Shown: positions 1 to 12,076 of the stretch, piece by piece
How positions within the stretch are numbered: position 1 is the stretch's first letter
Layout: every line of letters starts with the position of its first letter
Assembly: GCF_026552795.1 (NCBI RefSeq)
Contig: NZ_JANFPI010000002.1
Location: 620,001-684,000, forward strand
Reading direction: 5' to 3'
Origin: Ectorhizobium quercum
GTDB taxonomy: Bacteria; Pseudomonadota; Alphaproteobacteria; Rhizobiales; Rhizobiaceae
Length of the DNA: 64,000 nt
Position numbers and translations under genes: made by a program
Notes under the pieces: model-generated
What the model was told of the DNA's origin: nothing
The model's input: the letters and a program-made list of their open reading frames with translations, nothing else
Databases searched by the model: none

Positions 1-1093
1 TCACTTCCATGAGGTACATATCGTGGATCATGCGGCCGTTGGCGGCCACCTTGCCGTCCCTGGCGAAGACGTCGTTGACCGGCGCCTCCTTCATGGCCTT
101 GGCGACGGCGTCGGCATCGTCCGTGCCGGCCGCCTCGATGGCTTTCAGGTAATGCAGGACGGCGGAATAGGTGCCGGCATGCACCATGTTCGGCATGGCG
201 CCCGTGCGTTCCTTGAAGCGCTCGCCGAAGGCGCGGGACTCGTCGTCGCGGTTCCAGTAGAAGCCTTCCGTCAGCGTCAGGCCCTGCGCGGCCTCGAGAC
301 CGAGCCCATGCACCTCGGCCAGCGTGAAGAGAAGGGCTGCAAGCCGCTGGCCGCCGGCGACGATGCCGAATTCCGCCGCCTGCTTGATGGCGTTGGACGT
401 ATCGAGGCCGGCATTCGCCAGGCCGATGACCTTCGCGCCGGAAGACTGGGCCTGCAACAGGAAGGACGAATAGTCGGTGGTGCCGAGCGGATGGCGCACC
501 GCGCCGAGCACCGTGCCGCCATTCGCCTTGACGAAATCGCCGGTGTTTTCTTCCAGTGAATAGCCGAAGGCATAGTCGGCGGTGAGGAAATACCAGCTGT
601 CGCCGCCCTCCTTCACCAGCGCGCCGCCGGTGCCGACGGCGAGCGAATAGGTGTCGTAGGCCCAGTGGAAGCCGTAGGGCGTGCATTGCTTGCCGGTCAG
701 TTCGGTCGTCGCAGCACCCGTGTTGATGGTGATCTTCTTCTTCTCGCCCGAAAGCGCCTGCACGGCGAGGCCAACCGACGACGAGGTGAGTTCCATGATG
801 GAATCGACCTGTTCGGTATCGTACCATTGCCGGGCGATGTTGGCCGCGACGTCGGCCTTGTTCTGGTGGTCGGCCGTCACCACCTCGACGGGTGCGCCGA
901 GAACCGTGCCGCCATAGTCCTCGACCGCCATGCGCGCGGCCTCGTAGGAATATTTGCCGCCGAAGTCGGCGTAGACGCCGGACTGGTCGTTCAGGATGCC
1001 GATCTTCACCTTGCCGTCCGAAATTTCGGCGGCATGGACAGCGGTTCCCGCGGCCAGAGCGATGGCCGTGGACAATAGAATACCGTTACGCAT
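1..1093 (-). CDS. Branched-chain amino acid/amide-type ABC transporter substrate-binding protein (3' end cut by window)
   Basis: Periplasmic solute-binding protein of the LivK/Peripla_BP_6 type. It starts at ATG 1093 behind a strong GGAGGAG site, and 364 codons are visible before the window ends. The first 21 residues form a Sec signal peptide with a cleavage site near VHA|AE. The mature start (VKIGILNDQSGVYADFGG) is the characteristic LivK opening. Family members run about 390-410 residues, so only a short C-terminus is missing. The matching permease and ATPase genes would lie beyond the left edge. The gene is divergent from a LysR regulator that probably controls it. The substrate cannot be read from sequence: amino acids, amides, urea-like and aromatic compounds are all known for the family. 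Confidence 0.88.
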   Translation of the reverse strand, partial: MRNGILLSTAIALAAGTAVHAAEISDGKVKIGILNDQSGVYADFGGKYSYEAARMAVEDYGGTVLGAPVEVVTADHQNKADVAANIARQWYDTEQVDSIMELTSSSVGLAVQALSGEKKKITINTGAATTELTGKQCTPYGFHWAYDTYSLAVGTGGALVKEGGDSWYFLTADYAFGYSLEENTGDFVKANGGTVLGAVRHPLGTTDYSSFLLQAQSSGAKVIGLANAGLDTSNAIKQAAEFGIVAGGQRLAALLFTLAEVHGLGLEAAQGLTLTEGFYWNRDDESRAFGERFKERTGAMPNMVHAGTYSAVLHYLKAIEAAGTDDADAVAKAMKEAPVNDVFARDGKVAANGRMIHDMYLMEV

Positions 1094-1315
1094 GACTTCT
1101 CCTCCCAGAGATCGATTGCGTGCAAAAAATCCGATCGGTGCGATTGCGCACGGATGCCCGATCCGGGGCATCCGCGCCAAGGCAACCGGGTGGAGCGCCA
1201 CCCTCCTCAAAGCAGCGCATCCAACGCCTAGAGTTCAGGAAATCCGGCGTTGACACAAGAGCGGGGCATCATCAAATTGCGAACAGGCTTCGTTCATTTC
1301 TGAACAGACGGGATC

Positions 1316-2257
1316 ATGACGAGCGCATTCACCTGGGACGACCTGCAACATTTTCTTGCCGTGGCGCGCACCGGCCAGCTTTCGGGCGCCGCCCGTTCGC
1401 TGCGCACCAGCCACGCCACCGTCTCGCGCCGCATAGATCGGCTGGAATACATGCTGAAGGTGAAGCTGTTCGAGCGCAACCCGCGCGGCTACGAACTGAC
1501 GACCGTGGGGCGGCGCCTGGTGGAAATGGCCGAACGCATAGAGGCGGAAACCGACCGGCTGCAAGCCGACATCTGTTCCGTGGGCAGCCTGCTGCGCGGC
1601 GTGGTGCGGCTGACCGCGCCGGAGGGCTTTTCCAATTTCTTCTTCGTGGAGAAGCTGAAGGAGCTTGCCCTCACCCATCCGCAGGTCACGGTGGAACTCA
1701 TCATCATCCAGCAGATCATGGCGCTCTCGCGCAAGGAGGCGGATGTGGCCGTCACGCTCGATCCGCCCAAGGCCGGACCCTATATCAGCGAGCGGATCAT
1801 GGACTACACGCTGCATATCTATGCGACGCGCTCCTATCTCGCCAGCCGTCCGCCGATCCGGCAGCGGGAGGACCTGCTCGGCCATTTCTTCATCGGCTAC
1901 GTGCAGGACCTGATCTTCTCGCCCGGCCTCGACTATCTGCGCGACGTGCATTCGGGCCTGCGGGCGAGCTTCCAGTCGTCGAGCATCTTCGCGCAGCTGA
2001 CGGCGACCCGCGGCGGGCGGGGCCTGTGCATCCTGCCGAAATTCATCGCCGAGCGCTTTCCCGAACTGGAAATGGTGCTGCCCGGCGACGTCGAGCTGCG
2101 GCGCGGCTACTGGCTGACCTGCCATCAGGATCTCGCCGATGTGCCGCGCATCCGCACCATCATGGATTTCATCCTGACCACGACCCGGGAGAACGAGCGC
2201 CTGTTCATGCCGCCGGCGCAGGCGACGACCCCCGCAAGCCTTCGTCCGCAATCGTGA
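1316..2257 (+). CDS. LysR family transcriptional regulator
   Basis: A 313-residue LysR-type regulator. The winged HTH occupies about residues 6-65, with the recognition helix in HATVSRRIDRLE, followed by the linker helix. The effector domain runs from about residue 90 to 300 and opens with the typical LRGVVRLTAPEG stretch. The length is normal for the family. It is transcribed away from the LivK-type binding protein across a 222 bp gap, the usual arrangement for a LysR protein controlling its divergent target in response to the transported compound or a product of it. No operator was assigned. The effector is unknown. Confidence 0.9.
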   Translation: MTSAFTWDDLQHFLAVARTGQLSGAARSLRTSHATVSRRIDRLEYMLKVKLFERNPRGYELTTVGRRLVEMAERIEAETDRLQADICSVGSLLRGVVRLTAPEGFSNFFFVEKLKELALTHPQVTVELIIIQQIMALSRKEADVAVTLDPPKAGPYISERIMDYTLHIYATRSYLASRPPIRQREDLLGHFFIGYVQDLIFSPGLDYLRDVHSGLRASFQSSSIFAQLTATRGGRGLCILPKFIAERFPELEMVLPGDVELRRGYWLTCHQDLADVPRIRTIMDFILTTTRENERLFMPPAQATTPASLRPQS

Positions 2258-2272
2258 TCGCCCGCGCCCGGC

Positions 2273-2346
2273 TAGAGCATCCGGAATTGCGCAAAAACAA
2301 ACAGATAGAGCATTGGAGATGATCCCGTTTCACCGCAAATGCTCTA
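2273..2346. repeat. Short intergenic inverted/direct repeat (TAGAGCAT element)
   Basis: TAGAGCAT occurs at 2273-2280 and again, as TAGAGCATT, at 2306-2314. The exact inverse AATGCTCTA lies at 2338-2346, giving 9 bp arms around a 23 nt loop. It sits between two convergent genes and its right end contains the stop codon of the GGDEF-EAL gene. It resembles the small dispersed palindromic elements of rhizobial genomes (from memory, not searched) and could also serve as a transcription end. Confidence 0.5.
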
Positions 2347-5028
2347 AACGGAAAAACCGCCGGCAACAGCCTTCAGCGAAACGGCCTCGCCGCCAACCAC
2401 GAAATGGTAGAGGTCTTCGGCCTGCATCGGTTTCGCAAGCGCATAGCCCTGCAAGGCGTCGCATCCGAGATCGCCGAGCACCTTCGCCTGCGGCATGGTT
2501 TCCACCCCCTCGGCCACGGTGCCGATGCCGAGCGCCCGTCCCATTTCGATGATCGAGGCGACGAGCCGGCAGCGCGCGCCGGACGCCTCGACGGAGGCGA
2601 CCAGCTTCCTGTCGATCTTCAGCCTGTCCGGCGCCAGATCGAGAAGATTGACGATGGAGGCGTGGCCGGTTCCGAAATCGTCGATCTCGATGCCGATATT
2701 CGCCTCCTTGAGGCGGGCAATGGCGGCCTTCAGATCCTCTCCCCCGTCATCGAAGGAGATGGATTCGAGCAGTTCGAACGAGAGCGAGCCCGGTTCGAAC
2801 GACAGCCTCGATATGTGCCGGAACAATTCCTCGTCCTGAAGGCGTGCGAACGAGATATTGACCGACAGCTTGGGAATGCTGAGCCCCCGGCCGCGCCAGT
2901 CGGCAAGCTGGCGCAGCCCCTTTTCCAGCATCGCCTCGTCGATCTTGCCGACCAGACCGAGATCGTTGGCGATAGAGAGGAACTCGCCCGGCGGCAGGAT
3001 GCCGCGGGTCGGGTGGTTCCAGCGGGCCAGCGCCTCGACGCCGACGATCGCGAACGTATGCGCATCGAATTGCGGCTGGTAGACGGGGAAGAACTCGTCC
3101 CGCTCGATGGCCGAAACCAGTTCGTCCGAAATCGCCTTCACCCGCACGACCGTCAGCCGCAACTGGTCGGTGAACTGCTCCACGCGGCTTCGGCCCTGCT
3201 TCTTCGCCTCGTAAAGCGCGATATCGGCATTGATCAGCAGATCCTGGATGGTATCCGTGCCGAGCGACTGGATGGCGACGCCGACGCTGCATCCGATCCG
3301 GCACGTCGTGCCGCCCATGTCGAAAGGCTGCGCCATGCCGGATATGATGGCGTTGGCCAGTTCCTGGGCGCGCTCCGCCGGTGCGTCGGCGCGAATGACC
3401 ACGACGAATTCGTCGCCGCCCACGCGCGCCGCGAACTCGTCCGGCTGAAGCACGGCAGACAGGCGTTCACCCACCTTCACCAGCAGGTGGTCGCCCGTCG
3501 CGTGGCCGAGCGTGTCGTTGATTTCCTTGAAACGGTCGAGATCGACATGCAGCAGGGCCAGTGCCCCGCCGCCGGCGTAATTTTCCTGCGTGGAAAGATG
3601 CAGGTCGAGATAGCGCCGGTTCGGCAGGCCGGTCAGCGCATCGTGCATCGAAAGATGCTCGAGACTGTGGCGGGCGAGCCGTAACTCGGCATTCTGCGCA
3701 TCGGCCTGCGCCTTGGCATCGCGCAGGGCCTGGGTGAGCAGCATATCCTCCGTGACGTCCCAGTTGACGCCCACGACCCGCACCCCGTCGGCCACGGCAT
3801 ACATGTGGCCCATCGCCCGGATGTGGCGGATTTCGCCATCCGGGCGAACGATGCGGAACTGGCCGCTGAAATTGCGTCCGGTCTCGATTGCGGTGCGAAG
3901 CTGGCGTTCCGTCTCCTCCAGGTCGTCGGGATGAACCGCCCTGCGCCAGTCGTCGTAATCGAACCGGCCCCGGCCGGGCGGGGCGGAAAACAGTTCCCGC
4001 AGCTTGTCGTCCCATTCGAGGCTGCCGTCTGTCGTGTCAAGTTCCCAGACCCCGATCGACGAGGCCGACAGCGCCATTCCCAGACGTTGGGAGAGCCTCA
4101 GCATGTCCGCCTCGCGCTGTTGCAGAATCCGCGTCCGGCGGTAGCGCTGGTTGAGCAGCACTCCCGTCCAGACGAGCGGCAGAAGAATGCAGATGGCGAC
4201 GCCCCATGCCTCGAGCCGCGCGGTAGTCAATTGCGGCGAACTGACCTCCCATCCGGCCTTGGGGACGGCCGAAAGGCTCCAGTGGACGTCGCCGAGATCG
4301 AGCCCGACGGAGACGGGATCGCGTCCGGCGATATCGCCCTCCGTGAAAAACGTCAGCGGCGGCGCGCCGTTCTCGGTCTTCGCAAGCGAGAAATCATACA
4401 CCTCGCCGAACGCCAGCAGCCCCGAGGACCGATAGAGCTTGTCGAGGTCGAGCACGGACGACAGGAGGCCCCACAGTTCGCCATTGTCGTGACGATAGAC
4501 CGGGTAGCGAATGATGAGCCCGATGCCGCCCTGCACCAGATCGACCGGCCCCGTTACCACCGGCCGCCGCTGCGAAAGGGTCAGCAGCACGGCATCGCGC
4601 TGGTGCTCGCTGGTCCGGTAGTCCAGCCCGAGCGCCTTGCGATTGGGTTCCAGCGGGTAGAGGAGCCTCACCACGAGGTCCGGCGCCGCGGCGAGGTGGT
4701 TGAGGCTGGTCTCGGCCCCGAACAGGCCGCTCGCCAGCGCCTCGAATTTCGCCTGCGTCATGTCCGGCTCCACGCTGAGCGCGGAAACGAGCCCTTGCGA
4801 CAGGGCGATATCGGTCCTGACGGTCGACGAAAGGCTGCCGCTGATGGCCAGCAACCGGTCTTCGACGGCGGCACGCCGGGCTTCGCGAAACTGCTCCGTC
4901 CGCTCCCGGTCGATGCGCCAGACCGCGGCTGCAACCACCGCGAATGCGACGATGGCCGGCAGAAAGCCAAAAAGGGCGATGGCCCTTTCCCGGTCGAAGA
5001 ATCCGTTGTCCGGTCTATGCCAACCCAT
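2344..5028 (-). CDS. Membrane CHASE-PAS-GGDEF-EAL cyclic-di-GMP turnover protein
   Basis: An 894-residue inner-membrane protein for c-di-GMP synthesis and breakdown. An N-terminal membrane segment (about residues 15-38) and a second near 275-293 bracket a periplasmic CHASE-type sensor. A PAS domain (about 315-440) precedes a GGDEF domain with intact RVGGDEF and DLDRFKEINDTLGH. The EAL domain has intact VEALARW, NIS, DDFGTG, LKIDR and EGVET, so both activities look possible. The usual RxxD inhibitory site five residues before GGDEF reads QPDE, so product inhibition is probably absent. The start at 5028 follows GGAGG. It stands alone, with no receiver or kinase gene next to it. Confidence 0.93.
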   Translation of the reverse strand: MGWHRPDNGFFDRERAIALFGFLPAIVAFAVVAAAVWRIDRERTEQFREARRAAVEDRLLAISGSLSSTVRTDIALSQGLVSALSVEPDMTQAKFEALASGLFGAETSLNHLAAAPDLVVRLLYPLEPNRKALGLDYRTSEHQRDAVLLTLSQRRPVVTGPVDLVQGGIGLIIRYPVYRHDNGELWGLLSSVLDLDKLYRSSGLLAFGEVYDFSLAKTENGAPPLTFFTEGDIAGRDPVSVGLDLGDVHWSLSAVPKAGWEVSSPQLTTARLEAWGVAICILLPLVWTGVLLNQRYRRTRILQQREADMLRLSQRLGMALSASSIGVWELDTTDGSLEWDDKLRELFSAPPGRGRFDYDDWRRAVHPDDLEETERQLRTAIETGRNFSGQFRIVRPDGEIRHIRAMGHMYAVADGVRVVGVNWDVTEDMLLTQALRDAKAQADAQNAELRLARHSLEHLSMHDALTGLPNRRYLDLHLSTQENYAGGGALALLHVDLDRFKEINDTLGHATGDHLLVKVGERLSAVLQPDEFAARVGGDEFVVVIRADAPAERAQELANAIISGMAQPFDMGGTTCRIGCSVGVAIQSLGTDTIQDLLINADIALYEAKKQGRSRVEQFTDQLRLTVVRVKAISDELVSAIERDEFFPVYQPQFDAHTFAIVGVEALARWNHPTRGILPPGEFLSIANDLGLVGKIDEAMLEKGLRQLADWRGRGLSIPKLSVNISFARLQDEELFRHISRLSFEPGSLSFELLESISFDDGGEDLKAAIARLKEANIGIEIDDFGTGHASIVNLLDLAPDRLKIDRKLVASVEASGARCRLVASIIEMGRALGIGTVAEGVETMPQAKVLGDLGCDALQGYALAKPMQAEDLYHFVVGGEAVSLKAVAGGFSV

Positions 5029-5196
5029 AGCGCAGGCCTCCAGGCCCTCAATCTACTCCGCAATCGTTAATGTTTACGCCGCCGGACCACTGCGAGACCG
5101 CGCGCCGCCGGGCCATCGGCGACGACGCACGGCCGCAACCTTCCGGCATGATACTCTTCGGTTGTGCATTGCGAAACGGAGAGAATGCGGGTGACG

Positions 5197-7011
<1,815 letters not shown>

Positions 7012-7104
7012 CTGTTCGTCTTTCGGATTTTCGGCGCCGGGGCGCCAAGTGGTGCGGCGCATCGCCGGATCTGGCGCTGTCCCTAAAGAGCCGCGCCGCA
7101 AAAG

Positions 7105-8229
7105 TCAAAGCAATTGCGGCGCCGGAACCGGCCCGGGCGGCAGCGGCGATCCGCTAGGGTCCGCTGCCCGGAACAGGGCGGCCAGCCGGTCGTGGCTGAT
7201 GGCCCGGCACGTCAGCCCGGCGGGCTTGACGGTCGCCACGTCCTCGCCCGCGACGATGGCGTTCACCACCGCCTCGTCCACGGCTTCCACCGCGGCGAGA
7301 TAGAGCGGGTCGATCCGTTCCGGGTTCAGCCAGTCGAAGGACTGGACGAGGCCCTGCCGCTGCGGCATCGCCTGAGCGTTGGCGGTGGAAAAGGCGAGGA
7401 AGATATCGCCCGAATTGTTGCCGCCCGGCGTTCCCGCACGGCCGATGCCGATGGCGGCGCGCTTGGCGAGCGCCTTCAGCGAAAGCGGCGAAAGCGGCGC
7501 ATCCGTGGCGAGAACGACGATGATCGAGCCGGTCTCCTTCTCGATCAGCCGGTCTTCCGGCATCAGCGCGCCGACCGGGCGGCCGAGCACCGTGAACCAG
7601 GGGCGAATGCCGTGATTGGCCTGCACCAGCGCGGCGACGGTGTAGGTCTGCCCCAGTTCGACGCGGCGCGAGGCCGTGCCGGTGCCGCCCTTGAACTCGT
7701 AGGCGATCATGCCGTTTCCGCCGCCCGTGGAACCTTCCGCGACCGGACCGGAACGCGCCGAGCGCAGGGCTTCGAGCGCATGTTCGGGCGCGACGGCAAG
7801 GCGGTTGATGTCGTTGAGAACGCCGTCATAGGTTTCGGCGACGACAGGCATCGCCCAGGCATGGTCGTTGCGGAAGAAATCGGCATAGGTGTCGATCATC
7901 CAGCGCACGGCCCCGGTATGGCAGGCGCCGACCGCATGGGTGTTGGTGATCAGGACCGGCCCGAGGAAATGGCCCGCATCGTCGATCCAGTGGGTTCCCG
8001 TCATCTCGCCATTGCCGTTCAGCGCGTAGTGTCCGGCCCAGACGGGAACCGGCTCCGGCCCGTGGCCGCGCGGCAGGATGGCGGTGACGCCGGTGCGCAG
8101 GCGGTCGGCGGGATCGGTCAGCGTCAGAAAGCCGACCTCGACGCCCGCGACGTCGGTGATGGCGTTGAAGGGTCCCGGCGTGCCGGGAAAGGGCAGGCCG
8201 AGGTCGCGGGCCCGTTTCTTCTTGATCAT
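7105..8229 (-). CDS. P1 family (DmpA/BapA-like) peptidase
   Basis: A 374-residue member of the S58/P1 N-terminal-nucleophile family, which includes L-aminopeptidase D-amidase/D-esterase DmpA and beta-aminopeptidase BapA. Such enzymes self-cleave before a Ser that becomes the nucleophile. Here the conserved TPGGNNSGDIFLAFST stretch carries that Ser at about residue 267. The N-terminal substrate-binding region (ITDVAGVEVGF, LPRGHGP) and the STGGGNGM segment are also typical. No signal peptide is present, so it should be cytoplasmic. Its ATG overlaps the stop of the upstream permease as ATGA, making it the translationally coupled last gene of a five-gene ABC operon. It probably hydrolyses an imported amide or short peptide. 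Confidence 0.9.
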   Translation of the reverse strand: MIKKKRARDLGLPFPGTPGPFNAITDVAGVEVGFLTLTDPADRLRTGVTAILPRGHGPEPVPVWAGHYALNGNGEMTGTHWIDDAGHFLGPVLITNTHAVGACHTGAVRWMIDTYADFFRNDHAWAMPVVAETYDGVLNDINRLAVAPEHALEALRSARSGPVAEGSTGGGNGMIAYEFKGGTGTASRRVELGQTYTVAALVQANHGIRPWFTVLGRPVGALMPEDRLIEKETGSIIVVLATDAPLSPLSLKALAKRAAIGIGRAGTPGGNNSGDIFLAFSTANAQAMPQRQGLVQSFDWLNPERIDPLYLAAVEAVDEAVVNAIVAGEDVATVKPAGLTCRAISHDRLAALFRAADPSGSPLPPGPVPAPQLL

Positions 8230-9053
8230 TTTCGCGTTTCTCCCCGTGCGCGCAGCCAAAGTCCCAACGCCGCGATCAGCACGGAGGCGAGGATGATGAG
8301 GGTGGCGATGGCATTTATTTCCGGCTTCACGCCGCGCCGGATCATCCCGAAGATGAAGACCGGCAATGTCTGCGATCCGGTGCCGGCGATGAAATAGGTG
8401 ATCACCAGATCGTCCATCGAGATGATGAAAGCAAGCATGGCCCCGCCCAGGATGCCCGGCGCGAGCTGCGGCAGGGTGATCTTGCGGAAGGTCGTCCATT
8501 CGTCGGCCCCGAGATCGGCGGAAGCCTCCTCCAGCGCGGGATCGAGGCCGGCGAGCCGCGCCTGCACCACGATGAAGACGTAGGAGGTGAGAAAGGTGCA
8601 TTGGCCGATGATGATCGTCAGCAGGCTGAGCTTCATGCCGATCGTGGTGAAGAAGATGAGCAGGCCGATGCCGAGGACGATGTCGGGCATCATCATCGGC
8701 AGCATCATGCCGCCCGCATAGACGCCCCGCCCCCGGAAGCGATAGCGCGAGACGGCAAGCGCGGTGGCGGTGCCGACGACCGAGGAGAAGGCCGTCGTCA
8801 CGGCCGCGACGATCAGCGAGTTCCTCAGGGCCGTGAGAAGCTGCGGCGTGCTTTCCAGATAGATCGCCCGCTGGTTGGGGTCGAGCTGGCGTTCGCCGAT
8901 GCCGAAAAGTCCCTTGTACCAGTCGAGCGTGAACCCCTCCCAGACCAGCATGTTCACCGGGTTCGAATTGAAGGAATAGCCGACGATGACCAGAAGCGGC
9001 GCATAAAGAAACACGAAGAAGAGGAACGAAAAGGCGGCGAGCGGGTGTTTCAT
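8226..9053 (-). CDS. ABC transporter permease, PotC/PotI-type
   Basis: Inner-membrane permease of 275 residues belonging to the spermidine/putrescine class. About six hydrophobic segments are visible. The EAA loop that contacts the ATPase lies near residues 180-200 (LEEASADLGADEWTTFRKI). The start overlaps the previous permease stop as ATGA, and the stop overlaps the P1 peptidase start in the same way. It pairs with the other permease, the ATPase and the binding protein of this operon. The precise substrate is not determined. Confidence 0.92.
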   Translation of the reverse strand: MKHPLAAFSFLFFVFLYAPLLVIVGYSFNSNPVNMLVWEGFTLDWYKGLFGIGERQLDPNQRAIYLESTPQLLTALRNSLIVAAVTTAFSSVVGTATALAVSRYRFRGRGVYAGGMMLPMMMPDIVLGIGLLIFFTTIGMKLSLLTIIIGQCTFLTSYVFIVVQARLAGLDPALEEASADLGADEWTTFRKITLPQLAPGILGGAMLAFIISMDDLVITYFIAGTGSQTLPVFIFGMIRRGVKPEINAIATLIILASVLIAALGLWLRARGETRK

Positions 9054-9931
9054 CCAGCACCTCCCGCTTTCCGGGTCCGGGCGGCGAATGTGGCCAGCAC
9101 GATGAACACCACCGCCATGACGACCATCGCCAGCGCTGAGCCGAACGGCCAGTTGCGCGAGGAGAGGAACTGCTGCTCGATCAGATTGCCCGTCATCAGC
9201 CCCCTCGCGCCGCCGAGCACGTCCGGCACGATGAAGTTGCCGGCCGCCGGAATGAAGACGATCACCGATCCGCCCGCGATCCCCGGCAGGGTCATGGGCA
9301 GGGTGACTTTCAGGAAGGTCTGCCAGGGCTTCGCACCGAGATCCGCCGAGGCGTCGATGAGCGCCCGGTCGAGATTGTCGACCGATGCGAAGAGCGGCAG
9401 GAACATGAAGGGAATGTAGATGTAGACCATGCCGAGAACGACCGCCGCCGGCGTATAGAGAATGTCGACCGACGCGCCCGCAAAGCCCAGCGCGGCGAGC
9501 GCCGTGCCCAGGAAGCCGGACGGCTTCAGGATCAGGAGCCAGGCATACAGGCGGACGATGAGGCTGGCGAAAAAGGGCAGCGCGATCAGGAACAGGAAGA
9601 TCATGCGCCAGCGCTGCGGCAGGCCGGCAATCCAGAAGGCGACCGGATAGCAGACGACGAGGCAGACGAAGACGGTGAACGCGGCCAGAAGCAGCGACCG
9701 ACCGAGAATGCGCAGATAGACGGGATCGAAAAGCTCCATCATCCCGTCGGCCCAGCCGAAAATGCGGCCGTAGTTCCAGTGATAGAAGGTCCATTCCACA
9801 CCGCCGTAGAGGCCGGGGGTGAGCAGGGAATAGACCGCGATGATGCCGAGCGGCATCAGGAAGAAGACGCCGAGGAACAGGGTGGCGGGGGACAGCAGGA
9901 GGAAAAGCTGCACGTTCCGGCGGTGTGTCAT
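9050..9931 (-). CDS. ABC transporter permease, PotB/PotH-type
   Basis: Inner-membrane permease of 293 residues, partner of the PotC-type protein downstream. The N-terminal membrane segment is followed by a large periplasmic loop (about residues 38-75) and further helices. Its EAA-loop equivalent is [20 protein letters not shown]. It begins at ATG 9931, overlapping the ATPase stop by 4 bp. The order binding protein, ATPase, PotB-type, PotC-type is the standard potential polyamine or opine-type uptake arrangement. Confidence 0.92.
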   Translation of the reverse strand: MTHRRNVQLFLLLSPATLFLGVFFLMPLGIIAVYSLLTPGLYGGVEWTFYHWNYGRIFGWADGMMELFDPVYLRILGRSLLLAAFTVFVCLVVCYPVAFWIAGLPQRWRMIFLFLIALPFFASLIVRLYAWLLILKPSGFLGTALAALGFAGASVDILYTPAAVVLGMVYIYIPFMFLPLFASVDNLDRALIDASADLGAKPWQTFLKVTLPMTLPGIAGGSVIVFIPAAGNFIVPDVLGGARGLMTGNLIEQQFLSSRNWPFGSALAMVVMAVVFIVLATFAARTRKAGGAG

Positions 9932-11001
9932 GCCCCATCCCTTATCACATGCACGGTGGCAGCGTCGTAGCCGAGGCTCACCCTTTCGCCCTCGCGCGGG
10001 GCAGCGGCGCTGTCGCGGGCGACGACGCCGATTTCCGGCCCGCCGTCCTCCGGCGCGACGCGAAGATGCAGGTCGGCGCCGAGATAGACGGCGCGGGTCA
10101 CGATGCCGGCAAGGCCGGCGGCGGCAAGCGTGAAATCGGTCGGCCGCAGCACGGCCGTGGCCTTCGCCCCGGCGGAAAGGCCGGCGGCGGGAACGGCGAG
10201 CGCCAGCCCGGTCTGCGTGCGCAGCTCGGCGCTTTCGCCGTCGATGCGCGCCACGGTGCCGGAAAAGAGATTGGTCTCGCCGATGAACTCCGCCACGAAG
10301 CGCGTCGCCGGGCGGCGGAAGATCTCGCGCGGCGTGCCCGCCTGCTCGACGTGGCCGGCGCGCATCACCACGATCCGGTCGGACATGGTCAGCGCCTCCT
10401 CCTGGTCGTGGGTGACGAAGACGAAGGCGATCCCGAGGCGATGTTGCAGGTCCTTGAGTTCGATCTGCATCTGCTGGCGCAGGTTGCGGTCGAGCGCCGA
10501 AAGCGGCTCGTCGAGAAGAAGCAGGCGCGGCTTCGCCACGATGGCGCGGGCGAGCGCCACGCGCTGGCGCTGGCCGCCCGAAAGCTGGCCCGGCTTGCGG
10601 TTTTCCATCCCAAGGAGCCCGACCTTTGCGAGGGCGTCCTCCACCTCCGCCCTGCGCCGGCCGCGCTCGACGCCGCGCACCTCCAGCGCATAGCCCACGT
10701 TGCGAGCCACCGTCATATGGGGAAAGAGCGCATAGGACTGGAACACCGTGTTGACAGGCCGCCGGTGCGGCGGAAGCCCGGTGAGATGGGCGCCGTCCAG
10801 CAGGATCGCCCCGCTGTCGATCTGCTCGAAGCCGGCGATCGCCCGCAGCAGCGTGGTCTTGCCGCAGCCCGAGGGACCGAGCAGCGTGACGAACTCGCCG
10901 TCGCCGACGGAAAGATCGATGCCGCCTAGGGCCTGGAAGCTCGATCCCTCCGGCGTGAGGAAGCTGCGCCACACGGCGCGGACGTCGAGGAAGGTCTTCA
11001 C
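9928..11001 (-). CDS. ABC transporter ATP-binding protein, PotA-type
   Basis: A 357-residue importer ATPase. Walker [10 protein letters not shown] is at residues 42-50, the Q-loop at Q88, the LSGGQRQR signature near 140, and Walker [13 protein letters not shown] follows. The H-loop is in [14 protein letters not shown]-type regulatory domain occupies about residues 265-350. The start codon is GTG at 11001, placed 8 nt after a GGGGAG site. Only 16 bp separate it from the binding-protein stop, and its end overlaps the permease start, so the operon is tightly coupled. Confidence 0.93.
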   Translation of the reverse strand: MKTFLDVRAVWRSFLTPEGSSFQALGGIDLSVGDGEFVTLLGPSGCGKTTLLRAIAGFEQIDSGAILLDGAHLTGLPPHRRPVNTVFQSYALFPHMTVARNVGYALEVRGVERGRRRAEVEDALAKVGLLGMENRKPGQLSGGQRQRVALARAIVAKPRLLLLDEPLSALDRNLRQQMQIELKDLQHRLGIAFVFVTHDQEEALTMSDRIVVMRAGHVEQAGTPREIFRRPATRFVAEFIGETNLFSGTVARIDGESAELRTQTGLALAVPAAGLSAGAKATAVLRPTDFTLAAAGLAGIVTRAVYLGADLHLRVAPEDGGPEIGVVARDSAAAPREGERVSLGYDAATVHVIRDGA

Positions 11002-11017
11002 CGATGCGGCTCCCCGG

Positions 11018-12040
11018 TCACTGGGCGGTGCGGATCGCGTTCCACGCCCGGTCGTATGCCCTGAGCGCCGGACCCAGATCCTCGAAGATCTGCAACCGGG
11101 CCATCGTTTCCTCCGGCACGTTGATGTTGGGATTGCTCTTGATGAAGTCGGGCGTGAGCGCGTTGGCGGGACCGTTCGGCGTGCCGTTGAACTGCTGCGC
11201 GACGTTCAGCGCCGCGATCTCGGGCTTGAGGTAGAATTCGAGGAATTTCTGCGCGGCCGCCTTGTTCGGCGCGCTTTCCAGCACGCAGATGTTCTCCTGA
11301 TACATCGTCGCACCCTCGGCGGGGATGACGTATTTGATGTTCGGCGTCGCGGTGAAGAAGACGTTGCCGCCGACGAAATACTGCGCCGCCGCAAGATCGC
11401 CCGAGGCGACCAGCGCCATCGATTCATAGGTGAAGGCCGTCACCTTGTCCTTGTAGCCGATGACATAGTCCGCCGCCGCCTGGATTTCGCCGGCATCCGT
11501 GGAATTGACCGACTTGCCGGTCATGATGAGCCCGACGCCGAGAACCTCGCGCATGTCGTCGAGAAGGCTGATCCGCGCGCCGGTCTTGTCGGGAATGGCA
11601 AAGAAATCCGCCCAGCTTTCGACCGGACCGGTGACGTTCTCGTTGTAGAAGACGCCGACCGTGCCCCAGGCATAGGGCAGGCAGAAGCGCGACTCCGGGT
11701 CCTCCTTCGACCGCAGGAAGCCGGTTTCGATGTTCTTGAAATCGGGATGGTCGTTGATCTTCGTCTCGTTCAGAAGATCGAGCTTGACCATGATGTCCTG
11801 CATCCATACGGAGGGAAAGACGATATCGTAGCCCGTGGCGCCGGCCTGGATTTTGGCCAGCATCTCCTCGTTCGAGGAATAGGTGTCGAGCGTGACCTCG
11901 ATTCCCGTTTCAGCGGTGAACCTGCTCAGAACTTCGGGATTGATATAGTCTCCCCAGTTGTAAAGTGCGAGTGTTTCGGCATGGGCGGCGCCCGCCAGAA
12001 GCGCGAAGGAAAAGGCGAAGGTGAGAGAATGACGACGCAT
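11018..12040 (-). CDS. Polyamine-type periplasmic binding protein (PotD-like)
   Basis: A 340-residue extracellular solute-binding protein, first gene of the operon. Signal peptide at residues 1-21 (cleavage after AHA). The mature N-terminus ([17 protein letters not shown]) is the hallmark of the spermidine/putrescine-binding class, as are a [12 protein letters not shown] segment and the C-terminal part. Homologues bind spermidine, putrescine, or in rhizobia various opines and amino acid derivatives. It is divergent from an RpiR regulator, with an inverted repeat in the gap. The linked P1 peptidase argues for an amide or peptide-like ligand, which is inference. Confidence 0.92.
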   Translation of the reverse strand: MRRHSLTFAFSFALLAGAAHAETLALYNWGDYINPEVLSRFTAETGIEVTLDTYSSNEEMLAKIQAGATGYDIVFPSVWMQDIMVKLDLLNETKINDHPDFKNIETGFLRSKEDPESRFCLPYAWGTVGVFYNENVTGPVESWADFFAIPDKTGARISLLDDMREVLGVGLIMTGKSVNSTDAGEIQAAADYVIGYKDKVTAFTYESMALVASGDLAAAQYFVGGNVFFTATPNIKYVIPAEGATMYQENICVLESAPNKAAAQKFLEFYLKPEIAALNVAQQFNGTPNGPANALTPDFIKSNPNINVPEETMARLQIFEDLGPALRAYDRAWNAIRTAQ

Positions 12041-12076
12041 GGAATTCCCCTTTGGTTGACTGGCCCGTTGGGCTTC

